Assembly (NCBI RefSeq): GCF_042685085.1
Contig: NZ_JBHUMM010000043.1
Span: 770,138-834,137 of the forward strand
Length of the DNA: 64,000 nt
DNA from: Marinicrinis sediminis
Lineage (GTDB): Bacteria; Bacillota; Bacilli; Paenibacillales; KCTC-33676
Direction: 5' to 3'
Shown in pieces: positions 26,607-35,482 of this stretch. Every line of letters starts with the position of its first letter. The first letter of the stretch is position 1. The translations under genes and the position numbers were made by a program. Below the pieces are notes generated by a model that ran no database searches, was not told the origin of the DNA, and was given only the letters and a program-made list of their open reading frames with translations.

Positions 26607-27916
26607 ATGATGAAAAAGTTTTTCTTAACGCCTGGACTAATTTTTATTTTAGTATTGTCAACAGTCTTTCCAGTATCTGCACATGAAAGTCCTGATACCA
26701 CAGAAGAAAATTATTTAGGAATTTCTGAGGAAAGTATACTTGCTGAAAATTTAAGATTTAGAAAAGATTTTGGTTTAGATAGTGATAAAACTAAAGTTAT
26801 TAATACCATAAAAGAAAAACCTAAAAACAATTCATTTAAGCAATTCGGCGCCTATCTTACTGATTTAGAATTGGAGGAATTAGATACTAGATTCAAAAAA
26901 GAAAAGCAAGCTATTCCTAAGATAAAGGCAAAACTAAAACCTGAATTATCTTGGTTATATGTTGACCAACCAAATGGAGGAATAATTAACATAGGGATAA
27001 AGGATCTATCCAAACTAAATGAGCAAGAAAAGAAAGAGATTTACAATGACTATATTGAAAACAAAGTGCTATTTAAAAAGGCAAAATTCACCGAGGAGGA
27101 ATTAAATCAAGCACATCTAGACATCATTAATAATTTATCTGCTGTTGAAGAAGAAGGGATAAAAATCAATTCAATTTCTGTAGATATACCCAATGAAGCG
27201 CTTGATATTGGAATTTATCCTAATACAAAAGGTTCACAGAAAACATTAAACAAGATGTTTTCTTCAGTTCCATTGAAATTTTTCGAACAACAAATAGATA
27301 ATATAGATGATTCCTCAAGAACTTCTTATCATCGTCCTTTGCAAGGTGGATTAGCAATAAACACTTCAGCAACTTCATTTGTGAAGTGTACAGCAAGTTT
27401 CACTGCCTTAATGGGTCTGGTTATTATCTTGTAACTGCAGGACATTGTGGTTCAACTGGTCAAACATGGTATCAGGGTTACAATTCAATTGGCTCAATGG
27501 TTAATAAGTATCAAAAGAATAAAGCGGATGTAGCACTTATTCAAGTTGGATTTTCGGATTTAAGTGGCTATTTGTATACAACTGCATATAGTGGTGGATG
27601 GATTGATTCGTTCCAAAGTCAGAACGGTGACTATTATGGACAATCTGTTTGTATGTCAGGAGCAAACCAGGACAATGTCTCCTGTGGATACATTAACAGT
27701 GTTAACACATCAGGATATTGGAGTGGTATTTATTTCTATGGATTAAGAAGGGCGACTTACACTAGTACAGGAGGAGATAGTGGAGGACCGGTATGGATAT
27801 ACCATGAGCTGAATGGGATTAATAAGGGTAGAGACGCAAATGGTTATGCAGTATATACTCATATATATGAGGCTAAGGAAGCACTCAACTTTATTCCTTA
27901 TTTACGTGTAAATTAG
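26607..27916 (+). pseudogene. Secreted trypsin-like serine protease, split by a one-base frameshift
   Basis: The first frame (26607-27434) has a signal peptide (KKFFLTPGLIFILVLSTVF, cut after VSA) and a long charged propeptide. The second frame, open to 27916, holds a complete S1 catalytic triad: TAGHC, KADVALIQV and TGGDSGGP. They join if one base is restored near 27408-27411, where GCCTTAATGGG would read GCCTTTAATGGG (A-F-N-G). The shift lies just before the catalytic domain. It could be a real loss, a programmed frameshift, or a homopolymer sequencing error. Similar to glutamyl-endopeptidase/streptogrisin-type enzymes with a prodomain. Cargo of the IS1595-type element and AT-rich. Confidence 0.8.
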
Positions 27917-27962
27917 GTTATTGGACACTTACAATATAAGAAATGATGGGGAAAGGAGATTT

Positions 27963-28427
27963 ATGTGTAGACAATATAAATCTATTTTATTAATACTGCT
28001 AATTTTCATAACAGCCTGTAGTACAAATGGAAAAAACATTACTGGGTACATTGTAAAAAAGGACCAAGATGGACGTGTTTTAATTACTAACAATTCAAGT
28101 GAGAGCTATAATGCCATATGGTTTGTTATGTCTGAAAAAACTAAAATTACAGGAACTGAAAATAACGGTCAAGTTTTTGTTGGTCAGCAAGTAACGGTTG
28201 CATATTCAGGGAATATTGACCAGTCAAATCCCCCCATATCAAGTGCAACCAACATAAAAATTCTTAATTCTAATGCGAATGCAAAAAAAGTTAAAGAAGC
28301 AATTGAAAAATCCACCTTTATTAACGGCATTCCTGTAATAAATGATATTAAAGCAAATGGTGAAAACTGGATCTTTAGTATTACTGATTTAGATTCTAAA
28401 AAGAAAGAAGAAATTACTTTGAATTAG
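27963..28427 (+). CDS. Secreted lipoprotein, DUF3221-like
   Basis: A protein of about 154 residues with lipobox IFITACS after a short basic-hydrophobic signal (MCRQYKSILLILL). The mature part (GYIVKKDQDGRVLITNN, AIWFVMSEKTKI, FVGQQVTVAYSG) resembles the OB-like DUF3221 domain of small Bacillus lipoproteins. AAAGGAG lies six bases before ATG 27963; the frame is open to 27921. It follows the protease gene by about 46 bases inside the transposon. It may be an inhibitor or chaperone of the protease, which is inference from pairing. Confidence 0.7.
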   Translation: MCRQYKSILLILLIFITACSTNGKNITGYIVKKDQDGRVLITNNSSESYNAIWFVMSEKTKITGTENNGQVFVGQQVTVAYSGNIDQSNPPISSATNIKILNSNANAKKVKEAIEKSTFINGIPVINDIKANGENWIFSITDLDSKKKEEITLN

Positions 28428-28549
28428 TAGATATAATGGGAAAATAAGGTAAATCAACTCAAACTTTTGTCGTCAAACAGTCAGTGTTGTAGTTGTCTGA
28501 AGACATAAATTAAGGCTAATTAAATGAATATGGGATTTCTTTGATTATA

Positions 28550-28600
28550 GGCCCAAGTTATTGTCAATATCCAACGACAAGAACTTGGGCCACTTTTTAG
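28550..28600 (+). terminator. Intrinsic terminator after the lipoprotein gene
   Basis: GGCCCAAGTT pairs with AACTTGGGCC, with further pairing (TTGTC/GACAA) inside, followed by CTTTTTAG. It closes the transposon's cargo transcript. Confidence 0.8.
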
Positions 28601-28871
28601 GAGTATGAAAGAATATAAATCATAACAGAAAGACCAACAGCCTGAATACCGTCGTTCTAATGAGTGGGGTGCTCCGACATAATTCAACCACCCCAAGGGT
28701 AGAGATACCTCCTAGATACAAATGCAGGACAAGAAAACTTGCTCTGACTTGCCGAGGCACTTCTCTTTCTATGGTTAAAAAAGTCAGTCACATCAAGGCT
28801 TCAGAGTTATGAAATTGATTCAAATAGCTAAGAGAATAGTCATTAAACTAACGGGAGACGATAGCTTAAAT
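28601..28871. other. Untranslated segment in the transposon right part
   Basis: About 270 bases with no open frame of note. It contains GTGGGGTG...CACCCC pairing and a stretch ending GAAATTGATTCAAAT. No known RNA family could be assigned by eye. It may be decayed cargo or a structured RNA. Confidence 0.4.
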
Positions 28872-28900
28872 AACCGCCTTAACGTCAAGGCGGTTTTCTT
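28872..28900 (+). terminator. Intrinsic terminator at the transposon right end
   Basis: AACCGCCTT and AAGGCGGTT form a nine-base stem with a six-base loop, followed by TTCTT; it lies 10 bases inside the right terminal repeat. Confidence 0.8.
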
Positions 28901-28943
28901 ATGGTTATACATCAACATTAAATTTTAACATAGCCTTTCTAAA

Positions 28944-29228
28944 AGCGGGTGATGGGAATACTCCGTTCCTCCATCGAATAGCAGCTCGTTCGATGATGTA
29001 TCCCTGTTACTGGCGGTCAGAACGGACGCTCAGCCTATTCTGCTTTTCCCTCGATGTCTTCACGGCTGGTCGAACCCGGCGTGGCTTCTCATCCGCTTCA
29101 CCCAACAAAAAAAGAGCCAAGCGGCTCTTTTTTTGTTCCACAGCAGAAGGTTTTCTACTTGGCGATAAAAATATCCACTTTACGCGGTCGCTCATCTTGC
29201 ATAACTCCGATTTGTGATTTTTATCAAA
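28944..29228. repeat. tRNA-Gly-associated repeat module, unit 1
   Basis: The unit opens with AGCGGGTGATGGGAAT, identical to the 3' end of tRNA-Gly, then diverges from the tRNA (ACTCCGTTCCTCC). It carries GGTCGAACCCGGCGTGGC and a terminator hairpin at 29107-29134 (AAAAGAGCC...GGCTCTTTT), and ends with a linker CAGCAGAAGG...TTTTTATCAA. The same order occurs at 60927-61207. Confidence 0.85.
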
Positions 29229-29423
29229 AGCGGGTGATGGGAATACTCCGTTCCTCCATCGAATAGCAGCTTGTTCGATGATGTATCCCTGTTACTGGCG
29301 GGCGGAACGGACGCTCAGCCTATTCTGTCTTTCCCACGATGTCTTCACGGCTGGTCGAACCCGGCGTGGCTTCTCATCCGCTCCACCCAACAAAAAAAGA
29401 GCCAAGCGGCTCTTTTTTCTAAA
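29229..29423. repeat. tRNA-Gly-associated repeat module, unit 2
   Basis: Nearly identical to unit 1 but without the linker. It begins with the tRNA-Gly 3' end sequence and ends with a terminator hairpin (29392-29418) directly before the genuine tRNA-Gly gene. On the minus strand this hairpin is the terminator of the tRNA-Pro/tRNA-Gly transcript. Confidence 0.85.
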
Positions 29424-29494
29424 AGCGGGTGATGGGAATCGAACCCACGCTACCAGCTTGGAAGGCTGGAGTTCTACCATTGAACTACACCCGC
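29424..29494 (-). tRNA. tRNA-Gly(TCC)
   Basis: Acceptor GCGGGTG/CACCCGC, T-loop GTTCGATT and anticodon TCC in loop CTTCCAA. Discriminator T; CCA not encoded. Identical to the copy at 61506. Confidence 0.95.
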
Positions 29495-29506
29495 GTATTT
29501 AAGTGG

Positions 29507-29580
29507 TCGGGACGACACGATTTGAACATGCGACCCCCTGGTCCCAAACCAGGTGCTCTACCAAGCTGAGCTACGTCCCG
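29507..29580 (-). tRNA. tRNA-Pro(TGG)
   Basis: Acceptor CGGGACG/CGTCCCG, anticodon TGG in loop TTTGGGA, discriminator A, no encoded CCA. Identical to the copy at 61589. Confidence 0.95.
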
Positions 29581-29856
29581 GATGCTAACTCCTAACCACA
29601 ATGGGGAGTTGAGCTTGAATCACAAAAATGATTGTAACACACAAAGATGACTCTGCCAACCCCCAAAAAATGGTCTGATCCAATATCACTTGAAGTCGAA
29701 TATTCGCTTTTGATTCTTCCGCATTCTGATGCTTATAAAGTGTTCATTTTGTTCCCGTTGAGCATACTGGCTAAGATTGCCGTTTATCAGATCTATCAGG
29801 AAATATGCTATACGAATGTCAACGGATTGCGCTTCTTGCCTTTCCCACTCCATAAC

Positions 29857-32313
29857 TTATGTCATTACACCCGACCGTTCTTTACCTTTGCGAATTAGAT
29901 ACTTGCCCGTAATAGAAACTGGATTGTCCAGCAAGTCTTGTGGGGATCCTGTCGCCATGACATTTCCACCACCAGACCCTCCTTCTGGACCAAGTTCAAT
30001 TAGCCAGTCACAGCACGCCAGGACTTCATGATTGTGTTCAATGACCAGCACTGAATTGCCATTGCTTACTAATTCGTCCAAAAGAGCGATGAGCTGTGCC
30101 GTATCGTACAGACTCAAGCCTGTTGTCGGTTCATCCATGACATACAGAATGTTACCTTTTCTTTTTTTGCCGATTTCTTTGGCGAGTTTGAGCCGTTGTG
30201 ACTCTCCTCCACTCATCGTTGAAGTTGGCTGTCCAAGGGTCATGTAACCCATGCCTATTCGCTCCATAACTTCTAGTGTGGATATAATGCCCTTATGCTC
30301 TTGAAAGAAAGTCACCGCTTCTGACACTTGCAAATCCAGGACGTCCGAGATGGTTTTCCCCTTATACCTTACTTTCAGAGCCGTTTCATTGTAGCGACTG
30401 CCTTTACATTCCTCGCAAGTCTTATAGATTTTCATGGCTGCACCAGGAAAAATGGCCATTCGGCCACTGCCTCCACATTCCGGACAGGCGCCATCTGAGT
30501 TGAAAGAAAAATGCCCCGCAGTTAATTGCAATCGCTTGGCTTCCGGCAGATCGGCAAACAGTTTCCGAACTTTGTTCCAAATCTGAATAAAAGTGACGGG
30601 ATTAGAGTTATTGTTTCGTCCAATCGGGGATTGCGAAACCTCTGCAAATCCGGATAGATTCTCGACACCGTCCAGGCTCTGCGCCAAGGTTTGTATCAAG
30701 GAGGAATCATCCTCAATCTGACTGTCATCAAGAGATCGATGGCTATTGTTGGATGAATCACGGAAATGGCTTCGTAACAATGGCACCAGCGTATCAGAGA
30801 TGAGTGAGCTTTTACCGCAACCCGATACACCTGCCACCCCAACAAGAACACCTAGAGGAATGGAGACTGTAATGTCCTTCAAATTATTTGTTCGGGCATG
30901 ACGGATGGTCAGACTTGGGGTGTGTGCAGCCCTGAACAGATTGGTTCTCAACGTTCGGACAGGCATCTTCACTCGACCAGACAAATATTAGCCAGTCAAA
31001 GAGTGTTCACATTGCAGCAATCCTGCATAACTGCCTTCATATACGACCTCTCCGCCTTCAACGCCGGCTTTGGGGCCAATGTCGATAATATGATCAGCCA
31101 TTTCGATGGTGCTTTTATCGTGTTCGACAACGATCACGGTATTCCCGATTTCCTTCAATGCTCGGATCGATTTGAGCAGTTCCGCTTTTTCCGATTCATG
31201 AAGACCGACAGTCGGCTCATCAAGAATGTAAATGAGGGATTCCATCTTGGATTCCAGATGGGCGTGCAGGAAGAGACGCTGAATCTCGCCACCACTGAGC
31301 GAAGACATCTCTCTGTATAGAGACAAGTGCCCGAGACGGGCTTTTGTTAAAGATGAGGTTTTAGACATGACATCTTCAATCAGATTCGTGCCGGACTGGG
31401 AGAATCTGCGTTGCTGTAAGGTCGATTCGAAAAAGGCCTTTACCTCCACGAGCGTCATTTTACCCACTTCGCCGATCTGTTTTCCATGGATCAACACCCG
31501 GCGTGCTTTTTCTCCTACACGGTAACCATCACACTCCGGACATTCGATCAGCTCATATAGACCCTGGAGATACTCCCCTTTGTTATGACGAATTTGCAAG
31601 ATTCTGGAGAGACAGAAACTTTGATTCGCGCTGTTATTCGTGTAGTGTCCATTTATGACTTCGTCCTTTACTTCCTCCGGCAGCTGCGAGTAAGGCATAT
31701 CCATGTAGGATTTGAGATTACGCTCTACCACCCTGCCAATGCCAGGCGTGACTTCGATCGAGTGGAAGATTTCACGAACTGTCGTCCTTTCGTTAGGCAC
31801 CAGCTTTTCCATATTGACGTGGTAATAAGCTCCTCGTCCGGAGCAAGTCATACACATCCCATTCGCATGGTTATACGAAAAGAAGCCGATTTCCAGACGT
31901 TCCTCTTCATTTCCACATTTGTGGCAGATCACTCCCCTCTCGATCAAAGCATCACACTCAGAGCAGATCAATTGACCTTCACTTGAATAAAGAAGGCTAA
32001 GCAGATTCCAAATATGAGTTCGCGTACCAACTGTCGATCTTGGATTGCTCTGGCGAACGATGCTCTGCTGCACCGCAACAGTAGGTCCTATGCCTGAAAT
32101 ACGGTCAAACTTGCGTTCCTCTTCCAGACCGTCAAACATGCCGATAGACTGAAGATATTCCCTGCGTCCTTCTTCAAATACGATATCGAACATGAGACTG
32201 GATTTACCAGAACCGCTGACACCGGTTGCAACGGTCACCTTGTTTTTTGGAATGGAGATGTCAATATTTTTGAGATTGTGTACACGAGCTCTCTGAATAT
32301 GGATCGGCTTCAT
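29857..32313 (-). pseudogene. UvrA-like ABC ATPase (UvrA2/drug-resistance type) with one internal stop codon
   Basis: Two abutting open frames in the same frame (32313-30988 and 30984-29857) together make one UvrA-like protein of about 818 codons. Each half has its Walker A (GVSGSGKSSL; GVSGCGKSSL), signature (LSGGEIQRL; MSGGESQRL) and Walker B (YILDEPTVGL; YVMDEPTTGL). Zinc-finger Cys pairs are kept: CSECD, CHKCG, CPECD in half one and CPECGGSG, CEECKGS in half two. The halves meet at SLTG-stop-YLSGR, where related proteins have Lys or Gln, so TAA at 30988-30990 is a single-base nonsense change. The shorter length fits the UvrA2 class linked to drug tolerance, not housekeeping UvrA. Reinitiation from the TTG at 30984 could give two half-proteins. 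Confidence 0.85.
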
Positions 32314-32809
32314 TTACTCAACTCCCATTATTAGTCATGTATCTGGCTACTTTTTTTGAATGTAAGTAGTCAATCCGGTGTCCATGTATATAGAAATAAT
32401 CCCTAGACTTTTACATTCCTCGAACTTCCTTTCTCCAATCGTTGAGTCACAGTACTGAGACCCACAGCTAAACTAGAAGCAAATGCTTCAAAGATAAAGA
32501 ACATGGGAAACAATAATTCTGTTCCTGCCAACAATGCGGACGAATTGGGGTTCAACATTTCGAAGTCCAAACCCAATTTCCCTAACCATAACTTATTATA
32601 AAATATTTTTCTACTATTTTTTGTAATTATTTTGTTTGATCTGTTTTCAGTCGTTCCTTGATATCTGGTCGCTTCACTATGTGTTTGAATCATCACTTAT
32701 ACCTTGTTATAAGTGATGATTAGCAAATTCCTCTATATACTTTTCATTGCAATGTCAATGACACTCTCTTAGACTGCTATCAATCATGCCATATGTAACA
32801 AGACAAAAC
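32314..32809. other. Leader region upstream of the UvrA-like gene
   Basis: About 500 bases without a gene I can support. It holds a strong hairpin at 32689-32720. A 97-codon minus-strand frame (32403-32696) shows no recognisable protein pattern. Confidence 0.4.
32689..32720. repeat. 13-bp inverted repeat
   Basis: ATCATCACTTATA and its exact complement flank the six bases CCTTGT. No T-tract follows, so it may be an operator or a leader hairpin rather than a terminator. Confidence 0.7.
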
Positions 32810-32839
32810 AAAAAATCCAACAGACAAAGTTCTGTTGGA
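32810..32839 (-). terminator. Terminator of the tRNA-Gly/Arg/Leu transcript
   Basis: On the minus strand TCCAACAGA pairs with TCTGTTGGA across six bases and is followed by TTTTTTG. It lies 31 bases after tRNA-Leu. Confidence 0.88.
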
Positions 32840-32869
32840 CAGTGGATTTCATTCTACTTATGTATACGA

Positions 32870-32948
32870 TACCGGCGAGAGGACTCGAACCTCCACGGTT
32901 TCCCAAACGATTTTGAGTCGTTCGCGTCTGCCATTCCGCCACGCCGGC
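32870..32948 (-). tRNA. tRNA-Leu(CAA)
   Basis: Long D-arm GTGGCGGAATGGCAGACGCG typical of Leu tRNAs, anticodon CAA in loop CTCAAAA, short variable arm, acceptor GCCGGCG with a terminal G-T pair, no CCA. Confidence 0.9.
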
Positions 32949-32978
32949 GCAATTCAATATTTCTAATCCAGACTGAAA

Positions 32979-33055
32979 TGGCGTGCCCTGAGAGATTCGA
33001 ACTCCCGACCTTTTGATTCGTAGTCAAACGCTCTATCCAGCTGAGCTAAGGGCAC
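32979..33055 (-). tRNA. tRNA-Arg(ACG)
   Basis: Acceptor GTGCCCT/AGGGCAC, discriminator G, CCA encoded, anticodon ACG in loop CTACGAA. Same sequence as the copy at 61682. Confidence 0.95.
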
Positions 33056-33058
33056 TTA

Positions 33059-33101
33059 TGGAGCGGACGACGAGATTCGAACTCGCGACCCTCGCCTTGG
33101 C
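33059..33101 (-). tRNA. tRNA-Gly(GCC), 3' part only
   Basis: The 3' half from the anticodon to CCA matches the complete gene at 61762-61836. The 5' half is lost in the adjoining N gap. Confidence 0.9.
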
Positions 33102-33111
33102 NNNNNNNNNN
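33102..33111. other. Assembly gap (10 N)
   Basis: Ten N bases join a tRNA gene to unrelated AT-rich sequence. By analogy with the 61-64 kb cluster, more tRNAs and an rRNA operon may be missing here. Confidence 0.95.
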
Positions 33112-33326
33112 ATAAACAGTCTGTACAATTTTTTATTTTTTATTGTCAACTTTAATAAAAAGGCTGTTAGATTAAAGGTAAATACAAAATAACAAGGAAT
33201 AAAAACAAATATGAGCAGAATATCTGTAAATAATGGAAATTCATTTTCCGTATAATTTGGCCAAAAAGAAATAATACCAAGTAATGCTAATCCAAGTGTA
33301 ATGAATAACCACAAGGTATATCTCAT
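33112..33326 (-). CDS. Small membrane protein, 3' end lost in gap
   Basis: GGGAGGTGAAAGT precedes an ATG at 33326. The 71 visible residues have two clear membrane helices (LWLFITLGLALLGIISF; ILLIFVFIPCYFVFTF) and a basic end KLTIKNKKLYRLF running into the N gap. AT-rich. No family recognised. Confidence 0.6.
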
Positions 33327-33582
33327 ACTTTCACCTCCCAGTTCTGAACACGGCCTGTCTATTTAGGTGTGACATTCATGGTGATGAGTTAAAGCATCTT
33401 TAGAAGAGCGTCATCTGTCGGGAAAATGCTCTTTCCTTTGGAAACCAATCTCCTGCTCTTATTTTAATTCATTTAAGAGTTACACAATCTAGTTACAGAC
33501 TCGAGTCGCTCATATTGGGTTCTCCTGTAATCAATGGTGGTGTGGTAACTTCCATTTTACACGATACCAGACATGGGCTCTT

Positions 33583-34023
33583 TTGTTTTCTGCTAGCTGT
33601 CGCATTTTATTTTACAATTGGAAAAATCCATCCTTACAGCTCGTCCAGGTAAATCAAGAATGCGGCCTATTTATTGATTTCAATGTCTTGTATATGGTTC
33701 CGGTTTATCCGGATCATGAGCCGTTAGATGACGGCACGAAAGCATACAAAACAGTATCCCAAAAAAGTCTTGGCATGCAAGCTAGAAATAGTGATGAACA
33801 ACCCTTATCGTTTGATCAGTTTAAAGAAATGGTAATTACAGCATATAATCATGCGATTCAAGGTGAGGATATAATAAACCAGCCTTCCCGTTTATCCAGG
33901 TTGGCTGGTTTCCTTATGTTTGCATATTCTCAGGCTTCTGCTTCAGAGAAGACCTCTGATGTACCAGAAACCATCTCTGCTTTTTTTATTGGTGAGGATA
34001 TCTTACCATTGCCAATAGACTAA
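33583..34023 (+). CDS. Hypothetical protein
   Basis: A frame of up to 146 residues with balanced composition (GLFIDFNVLYMVPVYPDHEP, later LSFDQFKEMVITAYNHAI). It ends head-on against the GH30 gene stop, overlapping by four bases. The start is uncertain: no clear ribosome binding site is seen, and the first 30 residues may not be coding. No domain recognised; a real gene is only somewhat more likely than not. Confidence 0.4.
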   Translation: MFSASCRILFYNWKNPSLQLVQVNQECGLFIDFNVLYMVPVYPDHEPLDDGTKAYKTVSQKSLGMQARNSDEQPLSFDQFKEMVITAYNHAIQGEDIINQPSRLSRLAGFLMFAYSQASASEKTSDVPETISAFFIGEDILPLPID

Positions 34024-35363
34024 ATGATAATCGTTTGGATAGAGCGAGCCGGAATGCTGGATTGTGCGATATGGTCACGCATTCTGATCGTGTATGGCAA
34101 TGCTTGTTCACTTCTATTCATGACAACTAGTGTAATCGTACGGTCAGCTTGCTGGAATGCCACCGTTTCCAGCTTGTCTGTATATTTGGTGCTCGCGATT
34201 CTATTCGCACCTGGACGAATATATTTACTGAAATGCCCGATATAATAATAGGAGCTTTCATAATGTACGGTGTTTGTATTCGTATCGGCAATAATAGGAG
34301 CATCACAGTAATTGTGTACGTGATTCGGTCCTCCCTGTTCGTCCAGCACGATATTCCAATCCGTCCATGCCGTCATCCAGTTATTCAGATTTCCCATGAT
34401 GTCATGTCCGTAGCGCTCACCTGTCTCCCAAGCGCCTAAATGAACGCCGCCTTCTTGACATCCTTCGGTAAACACCAGCTTTTTATCAGGGAAGCGGTCA
34501 TGTACAGCTGCCAATGCTTCAAAGTGATCGCCGGAATACCAATGGAAGCCAATCCCCCAAATATATTTTGCTGCTTGTTCATCTTCAAATGCCACTTTTG
34601 CGCGATCATATACTCTTTCTTTATTGTGATCCCATATCATAATTTTAATATGGGACAAGCCATGCTTTTCCAAGGTCGGTCCCAAGTAATCTCGTACAAA
34701 CTCCTTCTCTTCCTCTGCATTATACATACATGAATCCCATACTTGTTTGGCGTTCGCCTCATTTTGTACCGTTAGACCCCACATCGCAATACCTTCCTCT
34801 GCATAGGCCTGGATGTACTTGACAAAATAGTTTGCCCAGGTTTGCCAATATTGCTTGATCAGCTGTCCACCATTATTCATCTCTCCGTTCGTTTTCATCC
34901 AGGCAGGAGGGCTCCATGGAGAGGCGAACAATTTGAAGTCATCTCCAGTAGCTGTTTGTGCTTGCTGTAGGAGAGGAATCAGCGCTTCCTTGTCTCTGCT
35001 AATGTCGAATTGCTTCAGCTCCGGGTCTTCCTTTTCTACATAGGCGTAGTTGCCGAGCGAAAAATCGCAGCTGTTGATATGTGTTCTGCAAAACGTATAT
35101 CCGAGGCCATTTTCCTCGTCAAAATAAGCACACATGATTTCTTCTTGCTTGTCCTTACTCATCTTGTTAATCGTTACGGCTGATGCTTCTGTAAGCGCGC
35201 CCCCGAACCCTACAATTTCCTGGTATTGAACATCTTCATACACATTGATAAGTTGATTTTCCAATCCTTTTTCATCATATTGAAAGGTTAAGGGTTCCTT
35301 TACTGTTAAGCGATCGTTGGAGTGTTTGGAGGTCTGAATAAGCTTTGCTTTTTTATTGTGCAT
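34020..35363 (-). CDS. Glycoside hydrolase family 30 (glucosylceramidase-like)
   Basis: A 447-residue GH30 protein: the N-terminal strand with IVGFGGALTEASA, a TIM barrel, acid/base E202 in LTVQNEANAK and nucleophile E300 in LVFTEGCQEGG. The final 60 residues form the beta domain (LVVMNRSEQALPYTIRM). There is no signal peptide, so it works in the cytoplasm on an imported glycoside, probably a beta-glucoside or 6-linked gluco-oligosaccharide. It is divergent from an AraC regulator 119 bases away, which most likely controls it. Confidence 0.88.
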   Translation of the reverse strand: MHNKKAKLIQTSKHSNDRLTVKEPLTFQYDEKGLENQLINVYEDVQYQEIVGFGGALTEASAVTINKMSKDKQEEIMCAYFDEENGLGYTFCRTHINSCDFSLGNYAYVEKEDPELKQFDISRDKEALIPLLQQAQTATGDDFKLFASPWSPPAWMKTNGEMNNGGQLIKQYWQTWANYFVKYIQAYAEEGIAMWGLTVQNEANAKQVWDSCMYNAEEEKEFVRDYLGPTLEKHGLSHIKIMIWDHNKERVYDRAKVAFEDEQAAKYIWGIGFHWYSGDHFEALAAVHDRFPDKKLVFTEGCQEGGVHLGAWETGERYGHDIMGNLNNWMTAWTDWNIVLDEQGGPNHVHNYCDAPIIADTNTNTVHYESSYYYIGHFSKYIRPGANRIASTKYTDKLETVAFQQADRTITLVVMNRSEQALPYTIRMRDHIAQSSIPARSIQTIII

Positions 35364-35482
35364 CGGATCATCGTCCTTTCTGTATTATCTATCTTTATCA
35401 TAAAAGGAGATGCGGTATAATTATAGAAACGATATCGCTGAAAACCTCAACGATTTGGCTATTTTCTGCTGAAGGGAGATGA

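Larger units (their letters stand above)
25298..28935 (+). mobile_element. IS1595-family transposon with protease and lipoprotein cargo
   Basis: Left end AGCTATGTTAAATTTTG and right end, read inward, GGCTATGTTAAAATTTA, each followed by GTTGATG, form imperfect terminal inverted repeats of 23-26 bases. The 8-base direct repeat TTTCTAAA flanks the element (25290-25297 and 28936-28943), the duplication size usual for IS1595. The undisturbed target is visible at 29417-29424 in the next repeat copy. Inside are a broken IS1595-type transposase, a frameshifted secreted trypsin-like protease, a lipoprotein gene and about 500 untranslated bases. The cargo is AT-rich, unlike the neighbours, so the element probably came from elsewhere. 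With its transposase broken it is probably immobile. Confidence 0.85.

Noticed and set aside
29647..29898. 83-codon plus-strand frame near the tRNA-Pro gene
   Set aside because: Runs into the antisense strand of the UvrA-like gene and has no start signal.
32403..32696. 97-codon minus-strand frame upstream of the UvrA-like gene
   Set aside because: Start lies in a hairpin, no strong ribosome binding site and no recognisable domain; kept only as part of the leader region.
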